A model generated the notes under the pieces. The model searched no databases and was not told the origin of the DNA. It saw nothing but the letters and a program-made list of their open reading frames with translations. The position numbers and the translations under genes were made by a program. From contig NC_013757.1 in NCBI RefSeq assembly GCF_000025345.1, positions 2,790,001-2,854,000 of the forward strand: 64,000 nt of DNA, written 5' to 3'. Position 1 is the first letter of the stretch, and each line of letters starts with the position of its first letter. Positions 1 through 9,146 of the stretch are shown in pieces. The DNA comes from Geodermatophilus obscurus DSM 43160. GTDB lineage: Bacteria; Actinomycetota; Actinomycetes; Mycobacteriales; Geodermatophilaceae.

Positions 1-114
1 CGCCACAAGGAGGTCTCCGAGGACCTCGACTCCATTCTCGACGAGATCGACGAGGTCCTCGAGGAGAACTCGGAGGAGTTCGTGCGTAGTTACGTACAAA
101 AAGGGGGCCAGTGA
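1..114 (+). CDS. pup: Prokaryotic ubiquitin-like protein Pup (C-terminal part)
   Basis: The reading frame enters from the left edge and gives 37 residues ending in VQKGGQ before a TGA at 112-114. Pup is the small disordered tag that PafA ligates to lysines of target proteins, marking them for the proteasome. The acidic helix-forming segment (SILDEIDEVLEEN) that binds the Mpa/ARC ATPase coiled coil is visible, and the GGQ end is the form that Dop must deamidate before ligation. The gene is truncated only by the window edge. prcB, prcA and pafA follow on the same strand, as expected for a pupylation locus. Confidence 0.97.
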   Translation, partial: RHKEVSEDLDSILDEIDEVLEENSEEFVRSYVQKGGQ

Positions 115-133
115 CCATGATCATCTTGGTGGC

Positions 134-934
134 GTGAACACGAAGTTTTGTCGCGACTGCCGGGCTTATCGTCCCGTGTCCGACTTCAGCAAGAACAAGA
201 GATCTCGGGACGGCTTGGCGTTCTACTGTCGCCAGCACCTGGCGGAACGCGCCGCCCGGAGCCGTGAGGCCAGGCGTGTGGAACCGCGCAGACATCGATT
301 CGTCCCACCGGACCTCACCGTGCCGGATGGTCACAAGTGGTGCCCCGACTGCGAGTCCGTGAAGTCGCTGGATCAGTTCCCGCGTACGACTGCTTCTCGG
401 TCGGGGCGTGCCACCTACTGCCTTCTCTGCCACAACGTCCGCGGGAGAGCGTCCAGGGAGAAGGTGGGCGGATCGCGGACGTACCACCTCACGCGGCGGT
501 ACGGCATCACGGCGGAGGAATCCGATGCGATGTTCGAGGCGCAGGGCGGGCTCTGCGCGATCTGTCGAACAGTGCCAGCCGTTCACGTGGACCACGACCA
601 TGACACGGGCGAGGTTCGGGCGCTGCTGTGCTTCGGCTGCAACGGTGGGCTCGGGCAGTTCAAGGACGACCCCGAGGTGCTCCGCGCGGCCGCCTGCTAC
701 GTCGAGCGGCACCGGGCCTCGCCGCGGTCCGTCAGCAGTCGGCCGGAGCCCGGCGACCCGCCCGGTCGGCGCCGGCCTGGCGTCCCCGTGACCGGCGGTG
801 CAGCCCTGGGTTCGCGCGCTGGAGAGCGATGCAGGCGAGCAGCTGAGTGTCGAGCCACCGCCTCGGTTCACTGCCGAGCCGGGGCGGCACGCTGTTCGCC
901 CCACCGGACAGCCACCCGTCCGGGTCGCCGGTAG
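134..934 (+). CDS. Endonuclease VII-like (HNH/His-Me finger) protein between pup and prcB
   Basis: A 266-residue protein. Its middle part (about residues 140-190) matches the recombination endonuclease VII fold: CAIC, then [16 protein letters not shown] and CNGGLG, so four zinc-type cysteines surround an HxDHDH active-site segment. The N-terminal half carries two further CxxC-type pairs (CRDC, CPDC with YC and LC partners) that look like additional zinc ribbons. The last 70 residues are low-complexity, rich in Arg, Ala and Pro. The GTG start at 134 overlaps the stop of a six-codon mini-ORF (117-137, MIILVA) that begins two bases after the pup stop, so translation may be coupled. I recall Streptomyces having a similar gene in this position; its role in the pupylation locus is unknown. 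Confidence 0.8.
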   Translation: MNTKFCRDCRAYRPVSDFSKNKRSRDGLAFYCRQHLAERAARSREARRVEPRRHRFVPPDLTVPDGHKWCPDCESVKSLDQFPRTTASRSGRATYCLLCHNVRGRASREKVGGSRTYHLTRRYGITAEESDAMFEAQGGLCAICRTVPAVHVDHDHDTGEVRALLCFGCNGGLGQFKDDPEVLRAAACYVERHRASPRSVSSRPEPGDPPGRRRPGVPVTGGAALGSRAGERCRRAAECRATASVHCRAGAARCSPHRTATRPGRR

Positions 935-965
935 GGTCGCGAGCGACAGCACGGGAGACACCGGC

Positions 966-1829
966 ATGCGGGCGAGAGGCGGATGGGTGAGCGAGTATTC
1001 GGCTGGCCGGAGCGGGTTCTCACCCGCCTACCTGGACCGGGTGGGTTCCTCGTTCACCGACTTCCTCGCAGCGGCCGCGCCGCACCTGCTGCCGGGCAGC
1101 CGTCCGGTGCCGCAGATCCCGGTCGGGAACGTCACACCGCACGGCACCACGATCGTCTCGGTCACCTACGACGGCGGCGTCCTCATGGGCGGTGACCGGC
1201 GGGCGACCATGGGCAACCTGATCTCCAGCCGGGAGATCGAGAAGGTCTACCCGGCCGACGCCTGGTCGGTCATCGGCATCGCCGGCGCGGCCGGCATCGC
1301 CATCGAGATGGTCCGGCTGTACCAGGTCGAGCTCGAGCACTACGAGAAGATCGAGGGCCTCACGCTCTCCCTCGACGGCAAGGCCAACCGGCTGGCCCAG
1401 ATGATCCGCGGCAACCTCGGCGCCGCGTTGCAGGGCCTCGCCGTCGTCCCGCTGTTCGCCGGCTTCGACCTCGACGCGGCCCCGGGCGCCGCCCCCGGAC
1501 GGATCTTCAGCTACGACGTCACCGGCGGGAACTACGAGGAGCGCGGCTACTCCGCCGTCGGCTCCGGCTCGCTGTTCGCGCGCAACTCGCTGAAGAAGAC
1601 CTGGCGGCCGAACCTGGACGGCGACGCCGCCACCCGCAGCCTCGTCGAGGCGCTCTACGACGCCGCCGACGACGACTCCGCGACCGGCGGGCCCGACCCG
1701 GTGCGCCGGCTCTACCCGATCGTCTACCGGGTCGACGCCGAGGGCGCCGTCCGGGTCCCCGACGACGAGATCGCCGCCGTCGCCACCCGCATCACCGACG
1801 AGCGGTCCGCCGCGGACGGGCAGGGCTGA
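966..1829 (+). CDS. prcB: Proteasome beta subunit PrcB
   Basis: Beta subunit of the 20S proteasome core, an N-terminal-nucleophile threonine protease. The propeptide ends in HG and the mature protein starts at the Thr encoded at 1146 ([11 protein letters not shown]); the catalytic Asp ([10 protein letters not shown]) and Lys ([10 protein letters not shown]) follow. An open frame extends upstream to 798, but it overlaps the preceding gene. Starting at ATG 966 gives 287 residues with a 60-residue propeptide, close to the M. tuberculosis size, while GTG 987 is an alternative. prcA follows after 4 bases, so the two subunits are almost certainly co-translated for stoichiometric assembly. Confidence 0.95.
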   Translation: MRARGGWVSEYSAGRSGFSPAYLDRVGSSFTDFLAAAAPHLLPGSRPVPQIPVGNVTPHGTTIVSVTYDGGVLMGGDRRATMGNLISSREIEKVYPADAWSVIGIAGAAGIAIEMVRLYQVELEHYEKIEGLTLSLDGKANRLAQMIRGNLGAALQGLAVVPLFAGFDLDAAPGAAPGRIFSYDVTGGNYEERGYSAVGSGSLFARNSLKKTWRPNLDGDAATRSLVEALYDAADDDSATGGPDPVRRLYPIVYRVDAEGAVRVPDDEIAAVATRITDERSAADGQG

Positions 1830-1833
1830 CGCC

Positions 1834-2697
1834 ATGACGATGCCGTACTACGCCTCTCCCGAGCAGCTGATGCGGGACAAGTCGGAGTACGCCCGCAAGG
1901 GCATCTCCCGCGGCCGCAGCGTCGCGGTCGTCACCTATGCCGACGGCGTGCTGTTCATCGCGGAGAACCCCAGCTCCACGCTGCACAAGGTCGGCGAGCT
2001 CTACGACCGGATCGGCTTCGCCGCCGTCGGCCGCTACAGCGAGTTCGAGAGCCTGCGGGTGGCCGGCGTGCGGCTGGCCGACGTCCGCGGCTACTCCTAC
2101 AACCGCCGCGACGTCACCGGCCGGGTCATCGCCAACGCCTACGCGCAGACCCTGGGCGAGGTCTTCACCCAGCAGATGAAGCCCTTCGAGGTCGAGCTGT
2201 GCGTCGCCGAGGTGGGCGAGACCCCGGAGACCGACCAGCTCTACCGGCTGACCTTCGACGGGTCGGTCGTCGACGAGCCGGACTTCGTCGTCATGGGGGG
2301 CCAGGCCGAGGCGGTCAGCGCCAACCTGCGCGAGCACTTCCTGCCCGGCATGGGGCTGGCGGAGGCGCTGCGGGTCGGCGTCCAGGCGCTGTCGGCGGTC
2401 AGCCCCGCCACCAGCGCCGGCAACGGCGGTCCCGCGCTGCTCACCGCGGAGCAGCTCGAGGTCGCGGTGCTCGACCGGCGGCGGCCCAAGCGAGCCTTCC
2501 GCCGGATCGCCGGTGCCGCGCTGCGCCCGCTGCTGGACCGGCAGGAGGAGGACGGGGTCGTCGCCGGCGAGGAGCCGCACACCGCCGCGCACGCGCCGAG
2601 CGTGCCCCAGCCGGGCGCCCCGGCCGGGCTCGGCGACCCCGGCGCACCGGACACCGGTGGAACGGCGGGCAGCGGGGGAGAGGCGCCCACCACCTGA
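1834..2697 (+). CDS. prcA: Proteasome alpha subunit PrcA
   Basis: The 287-residue alpha subunit forms the outer rings of the 20S core and gates substrate entry. The N-terminal segment [20 protein letters not shown] is the actinobacterial alpha-ring signature, followed by the [19 protein letters not shown] strand region. No catalytic Thr is present, as expected. The C-terminal 40 residues are a Pro/Gly-rich tail. The gene lies 4 bases after prcB and is the last gene before a hairpin-rich intergenic repeat and the separate pafA promoter. Confidence 0.95.
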   Translation: MTMPYYASPEQLMRDKSEYARKGISRGRSVAVVTYADGVLFIAENPSSTLHKVGELYDRIGFAAVGRYSEFESLRVAGVRLADVRGYSYNRRDVTGRVIANAYAQTLGEVFTQQMKPFEVELCVAEVGETPETDQLYRLTFDGSVVDEPDFVVMGGQAEAVSANLREHFLPGMGLAEALRVGVQALSAVSPATSAGNGGPALLTAEQLEVAVLDRRRPKRAFRRIAGAALRPLLDRQEEDGVVAGEEPHTAAHAPSVPQPGAPAGLGDPGAPDTGGTAGSGGEAPTT

Positions 2698-2860
2698 GGG
2701 GACCTCCCTGCCCCCACCGGAGCAGGACCCCCCTGCCCCCCGCCGTTCGCGAGCTCACGGCGGCGCCCTGCAGGAGGGCCGGCGGCGGGCCTCCTGCAGG
2801 GAGGCCGGCTCCGGAGGTGCCGGGCGTGCGCGCCAGCCGCCCTCTGTCGCCATCGGCGCC
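2698..2860. repeat. GC-rich hairpin repeat after prcA
   Basis: This non-coding stretch contains CCGCCGT and ACGGCGG arms around TTCGCGAGCTC and further complementary segments (CTGCAGGAGG with CCTCCTGCAG). It resembles the other dispersed intergenic hairpins in the window (for example 5460-5540 and 9147-9307). It may act as a terminator for the prcBA transcript. Confidence 0.55.
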
Positions 2861-2866
2861 TAGGCT
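2861..2866 (+). promoter_or_regulatory. Leaderless -10 element (TAGGCT) for pafA
   Basis: TAGGCT fits the actinobacterial TANNNT -10 hexamer and lies exactly 6 bases upstream of the pafA GTG. That spacing places the transcription start on the start codon. No Shine-Dalgarno sequence is seen in the gap. Confidence 0.6.
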
Positions 2867-2872
2867 CTGTCC

Positions 2873-4231
2873 GTGGAACGACGGATCTTCGGCATCGAGA
2901 CCGAGTACGGCGTGACGTGCACCTTCCGCGGCCAGCGCCGGCTGTCCCCGGACGAGGTGGCGCGCTACCTGTTCCGCCGCGTGGTGTCGTGGGGGCGCAG
3001 CTCCAACGTCTTCCTGCGCAACGGCTCCCGGTTGTACCTGGACGTGGGCAGCCATCCCGAGTACGCCACCGCCGAGTGCGACGACCTCTCCGAGCTGGTC
3101 GTCCACGACAAGGCCGGCGAGCGGATCCTCGAGGGGCTGCTGGTCGACGCCGAGCAGCGGCTGGCCGAGGAGGGCGTCACCGGCGACATCTACCTGTTCA
3201 AGAACAACACCGACTCGGCCGGCAACAGCTACGGCTGCCACGAGAACTACCTGGTGGGCCGGCACGGGGAGTTCAGCCGGCTGGCCGACGTGCTCATCCC
3301 GTTCCTGGTCAGCCGGCAGATCGTCGTCGGCGCGGGCAAGGTGCTGCAGACCCCGCGCGGGGCGATCTACTGCATCAGCCAGCGCGCTGAGCACATCTGG
3401 GAGGGCGTCTCCTCGGCCACCACCCGCTCCCGGCCGATCATCAACACCCGCGACGAGCCGCACGCCGACGCCGAGCGCTACCGGCGGCTGCACGTCATCG
3501 TCGGCGACTCGAACATGAACGAGACGACGACGCTGCTCAAGGTCGCCGTCACGGACCTGGTGCTGCGGATGATCGAGGCCGGCGTGCCGATCCGGGACAT
3601 GACGCTGGAGAACCCGATCCGCGCCATCCGCGAGATCAGCCACGACATGACCGGGCGGCGCAAGGTGCGGCTGGCCAACGGCAAGGAGATGTCGGCGCTG
3701 GAGATCCAGTCCGAGTACCACTCCCGCGCCGCGGAGTTCGTCGACCGGGAGGGCTTCGGTCCGGTGCACCGGCAGATGCTCGAGCTGTGGGGGCGGGTGC
3801 TCAAGGCCGTCGACACCGGCGACCTGTCCCTGATCGACCGGGAGATCGACTGGGCCACCAAGTACCAGCTGATCGAGCGCTACCGAGCCAAGCGGGACCT
3901 GCCGATGAGCTCTCCGCGGATCGCCCAGATGGACCTGGCCTACCACGACATCAGCCGCACCCGCGGGCTGTACTACCTGCTCGAGCGCAACAACCAGGTC
4001 GACCGGGTGGCCCACGAGCCGCGGGTGTTCGAGGCCAAGAACGTGCCCCCGCAGACCACCCGGGCCCGGTTGCGCGGGGAGTTCATCCGCCGGGCGCAGG
4101 AGAAGCGCCGCGACTTCACCGTCGACTGGGTGCACCTCAAGCTCAACGACCAGGCGCAGCGCACCGTGCTGTGCAAGGACCCCTTCAAGGCCGTCGACGA
4201 GCGCGTCGACAAGCTCATCGCCTCGATGTGA
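2873..4231 (+). CDS. pafA: Pup--protein ligase PafA
   Basis: PafA uses ATP to join the C-terminal Glu of deamidated Pup to substrate lysines. The 452-residue protein begins with the glutamine-synthetase-like nucleotide/metal motif GIETEYG (residues 7-13), followed by [14 protein letters not shown] and [16 protein letters not shown] typical of PafA/Dop. It lacks the Dop-specific insertion loop, and its length is right for PafA (about 450). The GTG start is set by the leaderless -10 element. It completes the pup-prcBA-pafA locus; dop and mpa/arc must lie to the left of the window. Confidence 0.96.
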   Translation: MERRIFGIETEYGVTCTFRGQRRLSPDEVARYLFRRVVSWGRSSNVFLRNGSRLYLDVGSHPEYATAECDDLSELVVHDKAGERILEGLLVDAEQRLAEEGVTGDIYLFKNNTDSAGNSYGCHENYLVGRHGEFSRLADVLIPFLVSRQIVVGAGKVLQTPRGAIYCISQRAEHIWEGVSSATTRSRPIINTRDEPHADAERYRRLHVIVGDSNMNETTTLLKVAVTDLVLRMIEAGVPIRDMTLENPIRAIREISHDMTGRRKVRLANGKEMSALEIQSEYHSRAAEFVDREGFGPVHRQMLELWGRVLKAVDTGDLSLIDREIDWATKYQLIERYRAKRDLPMSSPRIAQMDLAYHDISRTRGLYYLLERNNQVDRVAHEPRVFEAKNVPPQTTRARLRGEFIRRAQEKRRDFTVDWVHLKLNDQAQRTVLCKDPFKAVDERVDKLIASM

Positions 4232-4334
4232 GGTCCGTCGAGTGCGACGACCGAGTGCGACGACGTCGTGGTGCTCAGGCGCTGACCGCCACGAGTTCGG
4301 CGCACTCGGCCCGGCCGGTGGGCCGACCGGGTGC

Positions 4335-5447
4335 TCACCCCTCGTCGTCGGGGAGCGGGACCTGCAGTGCGGCGTACCGGCCGGCGGCCGCCGCGGCCAG
4401 GAAGTAGGCGCGCTCCTCGGGGAAGCTGCGGCCCATCGTCGACAGCGGCACGGGGGACAGGCCCAGGGCCTCCTCGAGCCCGTCGACGTCCATCCACACC
4501 ACCCGGTTGCGCTCCGGCTGGCCGGCGAGGTCCTCCTCGACCTGGCTGCCCAGCTCCGAGCCCAGCCCGCGGGGCGCGATCAGCGTCACCCCGCCGAGCG
4601 CGACCCGGCCGAACGCGGTCAGCGAGTGGTGGGAGACCCCGCGGTGCCGCGGCCGCGGGTCGGCGTCGGAGATGCGCAGCGCACCGACCGGCTCCCCGCC
4701 GAGCACGGTGACCGCGTTGCAGGCCTCGCCGGCGGCCACCCCGGAGAAGCCCCACGGCGTCCCGGTGCCGAGGTTGCCCGGCCCCTGGCTGACGATCGCC
4801 ACGTCGGCGCCGAGCACGTGCTTCGCGGCCAGCAGCCCGGTGTGCAGGGTGACCGCCTCCAGGTCGCCGCCGAACGCCTGGCCCACGGTGACCACGCCGG
4901 CCAGGGACGACGCCAGCGACGACAGCGTGCGGGAGAAACCGGCGACCAGCGCGCCGCCGTCGGTCATGACGTAGGCCACCCTCAGGTCCGGGTCGGTGGC
5001 CAGGACGCCGATGAGTGCGGCCGGCAGCGCCGAGTGCAGGTCGGCGACGACGACCGGCATCCCGGCGAGGTCCTCGGCGTCGGCGATGGTGCGGTGGTGC
5101 TCGGTGTCCTGCTCGTCGACGCCCTGCACGCTCACCTGCAGCGGCGTGTACCGGGCCTTGACCAGGTGGCCGGGTCCGCTGGGGTCCGGCGGCAGGCGGT
5201 CGGGGACGGCGACCACGAGGGCGTAGCCGCCGGTGCCCAGCCGCTGCGCCCAGGCGGTGGTGTTCAGCAGCACGGTGTCGCCGACCTCCGGAACACCGAC
5301 CAGCGAGGGGTGCGCCAGCGCCCGCACCTCGCCGTCGCCGTCGACCTCGGCGGTGAGTTCCTGCGCGTCGCGCCAGGCCCGCCCCAGGGCGGTCACCGTG
5401 CCCCGTCGCCACCGGATCCGCTGCTGTGTCGTTCCGCGTTCCCCCAC
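4335..5447 (-). CDS. DUF3866 family protein
   Basis: A 370-residue protein recognised as the actinobacterial DUF3866 family, whose function is unknown. It has an N-terminal beta-rich part and a Gly/Ala-rich alpha/beta core with VVVADLHSALPAALIG, VAYVMTDGGALV and SQGPGNLGTGTPWGFSG. These Gly-rich loops suggest a ligand-binding fold, but I see no assignable catalytic motif. It is transcribed opposite to its neighbours and lies between pafA and pafB. The GTG start is supported by a TAGCCT -10 element 6 bases upstream on the minus strand. Confidence 0.75.
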   Translation of the reverse strand: MGERGTTQQRIRWRRGTVTALGRAWRDAQELTAEVDGDGEVRALAHPSLVGVPEVGDTVLLNTTAWAQRLGTGGYALVVAVPDRLPPDPSGPGHLVKARYTPLQVSVQGVDEQDTEHHRTIADAEDLAGMPVVVADLHSALPAALIGVLATDPDLRVAYVMTDGGALVAGFSRTLSSLASSLAGVVTVGQAFGGDLEAVTLHTGLLAAKHVLGADVAIVSQGPGNLGTGTPWGFSGVAAGEACNAVTVLGGEPVGALRISDADPRPRHRGVSHHSLTAFGRVALGGVTLIAPRGLGSELGSQVEEDLAGQPERNRVVWMDVDGLEEALGLSPVPLSTMGRSFPEERAYFLAAAAAGRYAALQVPLPDDEG

Positions 5448-5453
5448 CCGCGC

Positions 5454-5459
5454 AGGCTA
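5454..5459 (-). promoter_or_regulatory. Leaderless -10 element for the DUF3866 gene
   Basis: Reads TAGCCT on the minus strand, 6 bases upstream of the GTG start codon at 5447. Confidence 0.55.
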
Positions 5460-5540
5460 GATGAAGGACCCCCTGCCCCCCGCCACTCGCAAGCTCGCGG
5501 CGGGGCCCTGCAGGCGGCCACGCCTGGGACGGTCCTTCCC
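5460..5540. repeat. Intergenic hairpin repeat
   Basis: Nested inverted repeat: outer AAGGACC and GGTCCTT arms, and inner CCCCGCC and GGCGGGG arms around a loop containing ACTCGCAAGCTCGC. It lies between the divergent DUF3866 and pafB promoters, so a pure terminator role is unlikely here. It belongs to the dispersed hairpin set of this window. Confidence 0.55.
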
Positions 5541-5541
5541 T

Positions 5542-5547
5542 TAGCCT
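5542..5547 (+). promoter_or_regulatory. Leaderless -10 element (TAGCCT) for pafB
   Basis: TAGCCT followed by 6 bases and then the GTG start of pafB at 5554; no ribosome binding site is visible. Confidence 0.6.
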
Positions 5548-5553
5548 GGGTCC

Positions 5554-6537
5554 GTGGCGGCGAAGCGGGCGGAGCGGCTGGTGAACCTGGTCATCGCCCT
5601 GCTCGGCACCCGGCAGTACGTGACCGCGGCGAAGATCCGGGCCACCGTGCCCGGCTACGAGCCCGACGACGGCACCGCCCGCGCCGACGAGGCGTTCAAG
5701 CGCATGTTCGAGCGCGACAAGGCCGAGCTGCGCGAGATGGGCGTCCCGCTGGAGACCGGCCGCACCAGCGTCTTCGACGCCGAGGACGGCTACCGCATCG
5801 CCCGGGCCGACTACGAGCTGCCCGAGATCACGCTGACCGGGGAGGAGGCCGCCGCGGTGGGCCTGGCGCTGCGGCTGTGGGAGTCCGCGCAGCTGGCCGG
5901 CGCCGCCCAGAGCGCGCTGGTCAAGCTGAAGGCGGCCGGGGTGGACGTCGACACCAGCCGGGCGATCCCGCTGCGCCCCCGGCTGGACTCCGACGAGCCG
6001 GCCTTCGAGCCCTGCTACGCCGCGGCCCGCGACCGGCGCGTGCTGACCTTCGACTACCGCCGTCCCGACGAGGACGCCCCCGCCCGCCGCCGGGTGCAGC
6101 CCTGGGGCGTCGTCGCCTGGCACGGCCGCTGGTACCTCGGCGGCCTCGACCTCGACCGGCAGGCGCCCCGCGTCTTCCGGCTCTCCCGCGTCGTGGGCAC
6201 GCCTCGGCCCACCGGCCCGGCCGGGGCCTTCGAGCCGCCCGAGGACGTCGACCTGGCGGCCATGGTCGCCGGGCAGTTCCGGGGCGAGGAGCAGCTCGTG
6301 GTGGTCCGCGCCCGGCCCCGCACCGCGATCGGGCTGCGCCGGCACGCCGTCCCGCTGGGCCCGGCCGAGGACGGGGACGACCGGCTGGAGCTGCGCACCA
6401 CCGAGCCGATGCGGCTGGCCGGCGAGATCGCCTCCTACGGCGCCGACGTCGTCGTCGAGGCCCCGGCCGCGGTGCGCGCGGCCGTCGTCGAGCGGCTGAC
6501 CCGCCTGGCCGCGATGGCGCCGGAGGGGGCGGCATGA
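5554..6537 (+). CDS. pafB: WYL-domain transcriptional regulator PafB
   Basis: A 327-residue protein with an N-terminal winged helix-turn-helix (about residues 5-60, ending in the FKRMFERDKAELREMGVPL pattern). A WYL domain follows (VVAWHGRWYLGGLDLDRQAPRVFRLSRV, roughly residues 185-215) and then the C-terminal WCX extension. PafB pairs with PafC to activate the LexA-independent DNA-damage response in mycobacteria; the WYL domain is thought to sense single-stranded nucleic acid. The stop overlaps the pafC start (ATGA), the usual arrangement for this heterodimer. Confidence 0.9.
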   Translation: MAAKRAERLVNLVIALLGTRQYVTAAKIRATVPGYEPDDGTARADEAFKRMFERDKAELREMGVPLETGRTSVFDAEDGYRIARADYELPEITLTGEEAAAVGLALRLWESAQLAGAAQSALVKLKAAGVDVDTSRAIPLRPRLDSDEPAFEPCYAAARDRRVLTFDYRRPDEDAPARRRVQPWGVVAWHGRWYLGGLDLDRQAPRVFRLSRVVGTPRPTGPAGAFEPPEDVDLAAMVAGQFRGEEQLVVVRARPRTAIGLRRHAVPLGPAEDGDDRLELRTTEPMRLAGEIASYGADVVVEAPAAVRAAVVERLTRLAAMAPEGAA

Positions 6538-7529
6538 GCGCCCCCACGACCACCGAGCGGATGACCCGGCTGCTCTCGCTGGTCCCCTACCTCACCGCCC
6601 GCCCCGAGGGGGTGCCGCTGGCCGAGGTGGCCCGCGACTTCGGCGTCCCCGAGCGGCAGCTGCGCCGCGACATGGAGCTGCTGTGGATGTGCGGGCTGCC
6701 CGGCTACGGGCCCGGGGACCTCATCGACCTGGCGTTCGAGGGCGACCGGGTGCGGGTCACCTTCACCGCCGGCATGGTCCGCCCGCTGCGGCTGACCACC
6801 GACGAGGCCGTCGCCCTGGTCGTCGCGCTGCGCACCCTGCTCGAGCTGCCCGGCCTGGCCGAGCGGGAGGCGGTCAGCCGCGCGCTGGCCAAGGTGTCGG
6901 CCGCCGCCGGGCACGCCGCCGAGCGGAGGACGCCGGTGGCGCTGTCGGTCGACGCCAAGGAGCAGGCGCTGGCCGTCGTCCGGGAGGGCCTGGAGCGCGG
7001 GCGGGCGCTGCACCTGCACTACTACGTGCCCACCCGCGACGAGCGCACCGAGCGCACCGTCGACCCGCTGCGGCTGCTGCTGGTCGACGGGCGCTGGTAC
7101 CTGGAGGCCTGGTCCCGGGAGGTCGGCGGCGTCCGGCTGTTCCGGCTGGACCGGATCGACGACGTCGAGGTCCTCGACGAGCCGTCCGCGCCACCGCCGG
7201 GGGTGCCGCTGCGCGACGTCGACGCCGGGCTCTACCAGCCCGAGCCGGGCGCGCCGGTGGTGCGCCTGCGGCTGGCCCGCGCCGCCCGCTGGGTGGCCGA
7301 GTACTACCCGGTCGAGGACGTGCGCGAGGTCCAGGACCCGCCCGGCGGTCTCGCGGTCGCCCTGCGCACCGCCGACATGGCGTGGGCGCGGCGGCTGGTG
7401 GCCTCCCTCGGCGGGGCCGCCACCGTCGACCAGCCGGCCGAGCTGGCCGCGGCCGTCGCCGCCGACGCCCGGGCCGCGCTCGGCCGCTATGCAGCCGACG
7501 GACAGCTGCCGTCCACCTCCGGCGACTAG
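6534..7529 (+). CDS. pafC: WYL-domain transcriptional regulator PafC
   Basis: A 331-residue partner of PafB with the same layout: N-terminal helix-turn-helix (TERMTRLLSLVPYL to MELLWMCGLPGYG), then a WYL domain (LLVDGRWYLEAWSREVGGVRLFRLDRI) and a WCX-like C-terminus. The open frame continues far upstream, but the ATG at 6534 overlapping the pafB stop is the natural start. PafB and PafC together form the DNA-damage activator. The C-terminal codons contain the -10 element of the next gene. Confidence 0.9.
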   Translation: MSAPTTTERMTRLLSLVPYLTARPEGVPLAEVARDFGVPERQLRRDMELLWMCGLPGYGPGDLIDLAFEGDRVRVTFTAGMVRPLRLTTDEAVALVVALRTLLELPGLAEREAVSRALAKVSAAAGHAAERRTPVALSVDAKEQALAVVREGLERGRALHLHYYVPTRDERTERTVDPLRLLLVDGRWYLEAWSREVGGVRLFRLDRIDDVEVLDEPSAPPPGVPLRDVDAGLYQPEPGAPVVRLRLARAARWVAEYYPVEDVREVQDPPGGLAVALRTADMAWARRLVASLGGAATVDQPAELAAAVAADARAALGRYAADGQLPSTSGD

Positions 7530-7532
7530 GGT
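7527..7532 (+). promoter_or_regulatory. Leaderless -10 element overlapping the pafC stop
   Basis: TAGGGT includes the TAG stop codon of pafC and lies 7 bases before the GTG at 7540, so the next gene may have its own leaderless transcript in addition to read-through. Confidence 0.45.
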
Positions 7533-7539
7533 CGGGCCC

Positions 7540-7734
7540 GTGCTGCTGACCGTCGTCTGGATCGCCGTCGCCGTCCTCGCCGTCGTCGTGCTGGGCGCGC
7601 TGGCCTACGGCGTGCTCGGCGCGGCCGGCCGGGTGCGCCGGGAGGTCGCGGCGTTCGAGCGGGAGGTCCGCCCGCTGCTCACCGAGGCGCAGGCGACCGC
7701 CGCGCGCGCGGCGGAGGTCCAGCGCCCCTCCTGA
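7540..7734 (+). CDS. Small single-pass membrane protein
   Basis: A 64-residue protein with one N-terminal transmembrane segment (about residues 2-26, LTVVWIAVAVLAVVVLGALA). A charged cytoplasmic-type helix follows (RVRREVAAFEREVRPLLTEA) that could form a coiled coil. The function is unknown. A longer frame starts at 7489 inside pafC, but the GTG at 7540 fits the hydrophobic N-terminus and the -10 element. Its place between pafC and tatA suggests a small accessory membrane protein; the helix-after-anchor layout resembles TatA/TatB-like proteins only superficially. Confidence 0.6.
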   Translation: MLLTVVWIAVAVLAVVVLGALAYGVLGAAGRVRREVAAFEREVRPLLTEAQATAARAAEVQRPS

Positions 7735-7824
7735 CCGGCCGGTCCCACCCCCTCGATTCGGGGGCGGCAGGACGCCTGCCGGCACGTAGCATCGACGACG
7801 CCACCCGCTGACCTGGAGGACGAC

Positions 7825-8151
7825 ATGGCCGGACTCGGCCCGCTGGAGATCGGCCTGATCATCCTGGCCATCCTGCTGCTCTTCGGTTACAAGAAGCTGC
7901 CGGACGCCTCGCGCTCGCTGGGCCGCTCGCTGCGCATCTTCAAGGGCGAGATGAAGGGCATGAAGGACGACGACGTCCGCACCAAGGACGCCGCCAAGAC
8001 CTCCCCGGTGCGCGGCGAGGTCCTCCCGCCGGCGACCGCCGCCGACCGGGAGCGCGAGGCCCTCGAGGCCGAGGCGCGCGCCGCCGAGGCCCGGGCCGCC
8101 GAGCTGCGGGCCCGCGCCACCCAGGCCGGCCCGGCCGACAGCACCCGCTGA
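7825..8151 (+). CDS. tatA: Sec-independent translocase component TatA
   Basis: TatA oligomerises to form the passage for folded proteins in the twin-arginine export pathway. The 108-residue protein has the short N-terminal membrane helix (GPLEIGLIILAILLLFGY), then the KKLPDASRSLGRSLRIFK amphipathic helix typical of TatA, and an Ala/Glu-rich charged tail. A ribosome binding site (GGAGG) precedes the ATG. tatC follows after 20 bases, so the pair is an operon. Confidence 0.93.
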   Translation: MAGLGPLEIGLIILAILLLFGYKKLPDASRSLGRSLRIFKGEMKGMKDDDVRTKDAAKTSPVRGEVLPPATAADREREALEAEARAAEARAAELRARATQAGPADSTR

Positions 8152-8171
8152 CCCCAGCTCCCGGCACCACC

Positions 8172-9146
8172 ATGAGCGACAGCACCAGGGGGGGCGCGGC
8201 GCGCCGGTCCGGCCTGCGCCGGCGCCGCCGCCCGCCGCGGGACCCCGCGGCGACGATGACGCTTGTCGCCCACCTCACCGAGCTGCGCAACCGGGTCGCC
8301 AAGGCGCTGCTCGCCCTGCTGGTCGCCACCGCGGTCGCCTTCTGGTGGTACGAGCACGGCCTCGGTGACTTCATCCGGGCGCCGTACTGCAACCTGCCGG
8401 CCGACCTGCGCTTCACCGAGGGCAGCGAGCAGGAGTGCGGCCTGCTCATCACCGACGTGCTGGGCGGGGTCTTCATCCGCCTCAAGGTCAGCTTCCTGTG
8501 TGGCGCGGTGCTCTCGGCGCCGTTCTGGCTCTACCAGCTGTGGGCGTTCATCACCCCGGGGTTGAAGCGGAACGAGAAGCGCTACGGCTTCGGCTTCGTC
8601 GCGGTCTCCTCGCTGTTGTTCGCCCTCGGCGCCGCCCTGGCCTACGTCTCGCTGTCGGCGGGCCTGCAACTGCTGCTGGGGCTGGCCGGCAGCGGCACGG
8701 TGATCGCGCTGACCGCGCAGGACTACATCGGCTTCGCGCTGTCCCTGCTGGTGGCGTTCGGGGTGAGCTTCGAGGTGCCGCTGGTGGCGGTGGCGCTCAA
8801 CCTGGTGGGCGTCCTCTCCTACGAGGTGCTGCGCGGCGCCCGGCGGTGGATCTTCTTCCTGACCATCGTCTTCGCCGCCTTCGTCACCCCGACGCAGGAC
8901 CCGTTCACCATGCTGCTCATGGCCGGGCCGATGATCGTGCTGTTCGAGCTGGCCATCCAGGTGGCCCGGTTCGTCGACCGGCGGCGGGCCAAGCGGGACG
9001 CCGTCGAGCACTTCCACGCCCTCTCCGACGACGAGGCCTCGCCGCTGGACGCCGCGCCGTCCGAGCTCGACGCGGCCCCGTACGACGACCTGCGCCGGGA
9101 GGACGACGCCGCGCCGCTGGACGACCCGGCGCGCTCCCGCCGCTGA
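8172..9146 (+). CDS. tatC: Sec-independent translocase component TatC
   Basis: TatC is the multispanning receptor for twin-arginine signal peptides. The 324-residue protein shows the family N-terminus (MTLVAHLTELRNRVAKALLAL), the conserved FIRLKVSFLCGAVLSAPFWLYQLWAFITPGL region split over the second and third membrane helices, and six predicted membrane segments. The C-terminal tail of about 60 residues is acidic and disordered (DDEASPLDAAP-type). The tail is longer than in E. coli TatC but common in actinobacteria. Confidence 0.94.
   Translation: MSDSTRGGAARRSGLRRRRRPPRDPAATMTLVAHLTELRNRVAKALLALLVATAVAFWWYEHGLGDFIRAPYCNLPADLRFTEGSEQECGLLITDVLGGVFIRLKVSFLCGAVLSAPFWLYQLWAFITPGLKRNEKRYGFGFVAVSSLLFALGAALAYVSLSAGLQLLLGLAGSGTVIALTAQDYIGFALSLLVAFGVSFEVPLVAVALNLVGVLSYEVLRGARRWIFFLTIVFAAFVTPTQDPFTMLLMAGPMIVLFELAIQVARFVDRRRAKRDAVEHFHALSDDEASPLDAAPSELDAAPYDDLRREDDAAPLDDPARSRR

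Noticed and set aside
798..965. Upstream extension of the prcB frame
   Set aside because: It overlaps the endonuclease VII-like gene and would make the propeptide about twice the usual length.
2441..4135. Long minus-strand frame (564 residues) over prcA/pafA
   Set aside because: It is antisense to strongly supported genes, and its composition (Arg, Gly, Pro, Val, Asp) is typical of shadow frames in high-GC DNA.
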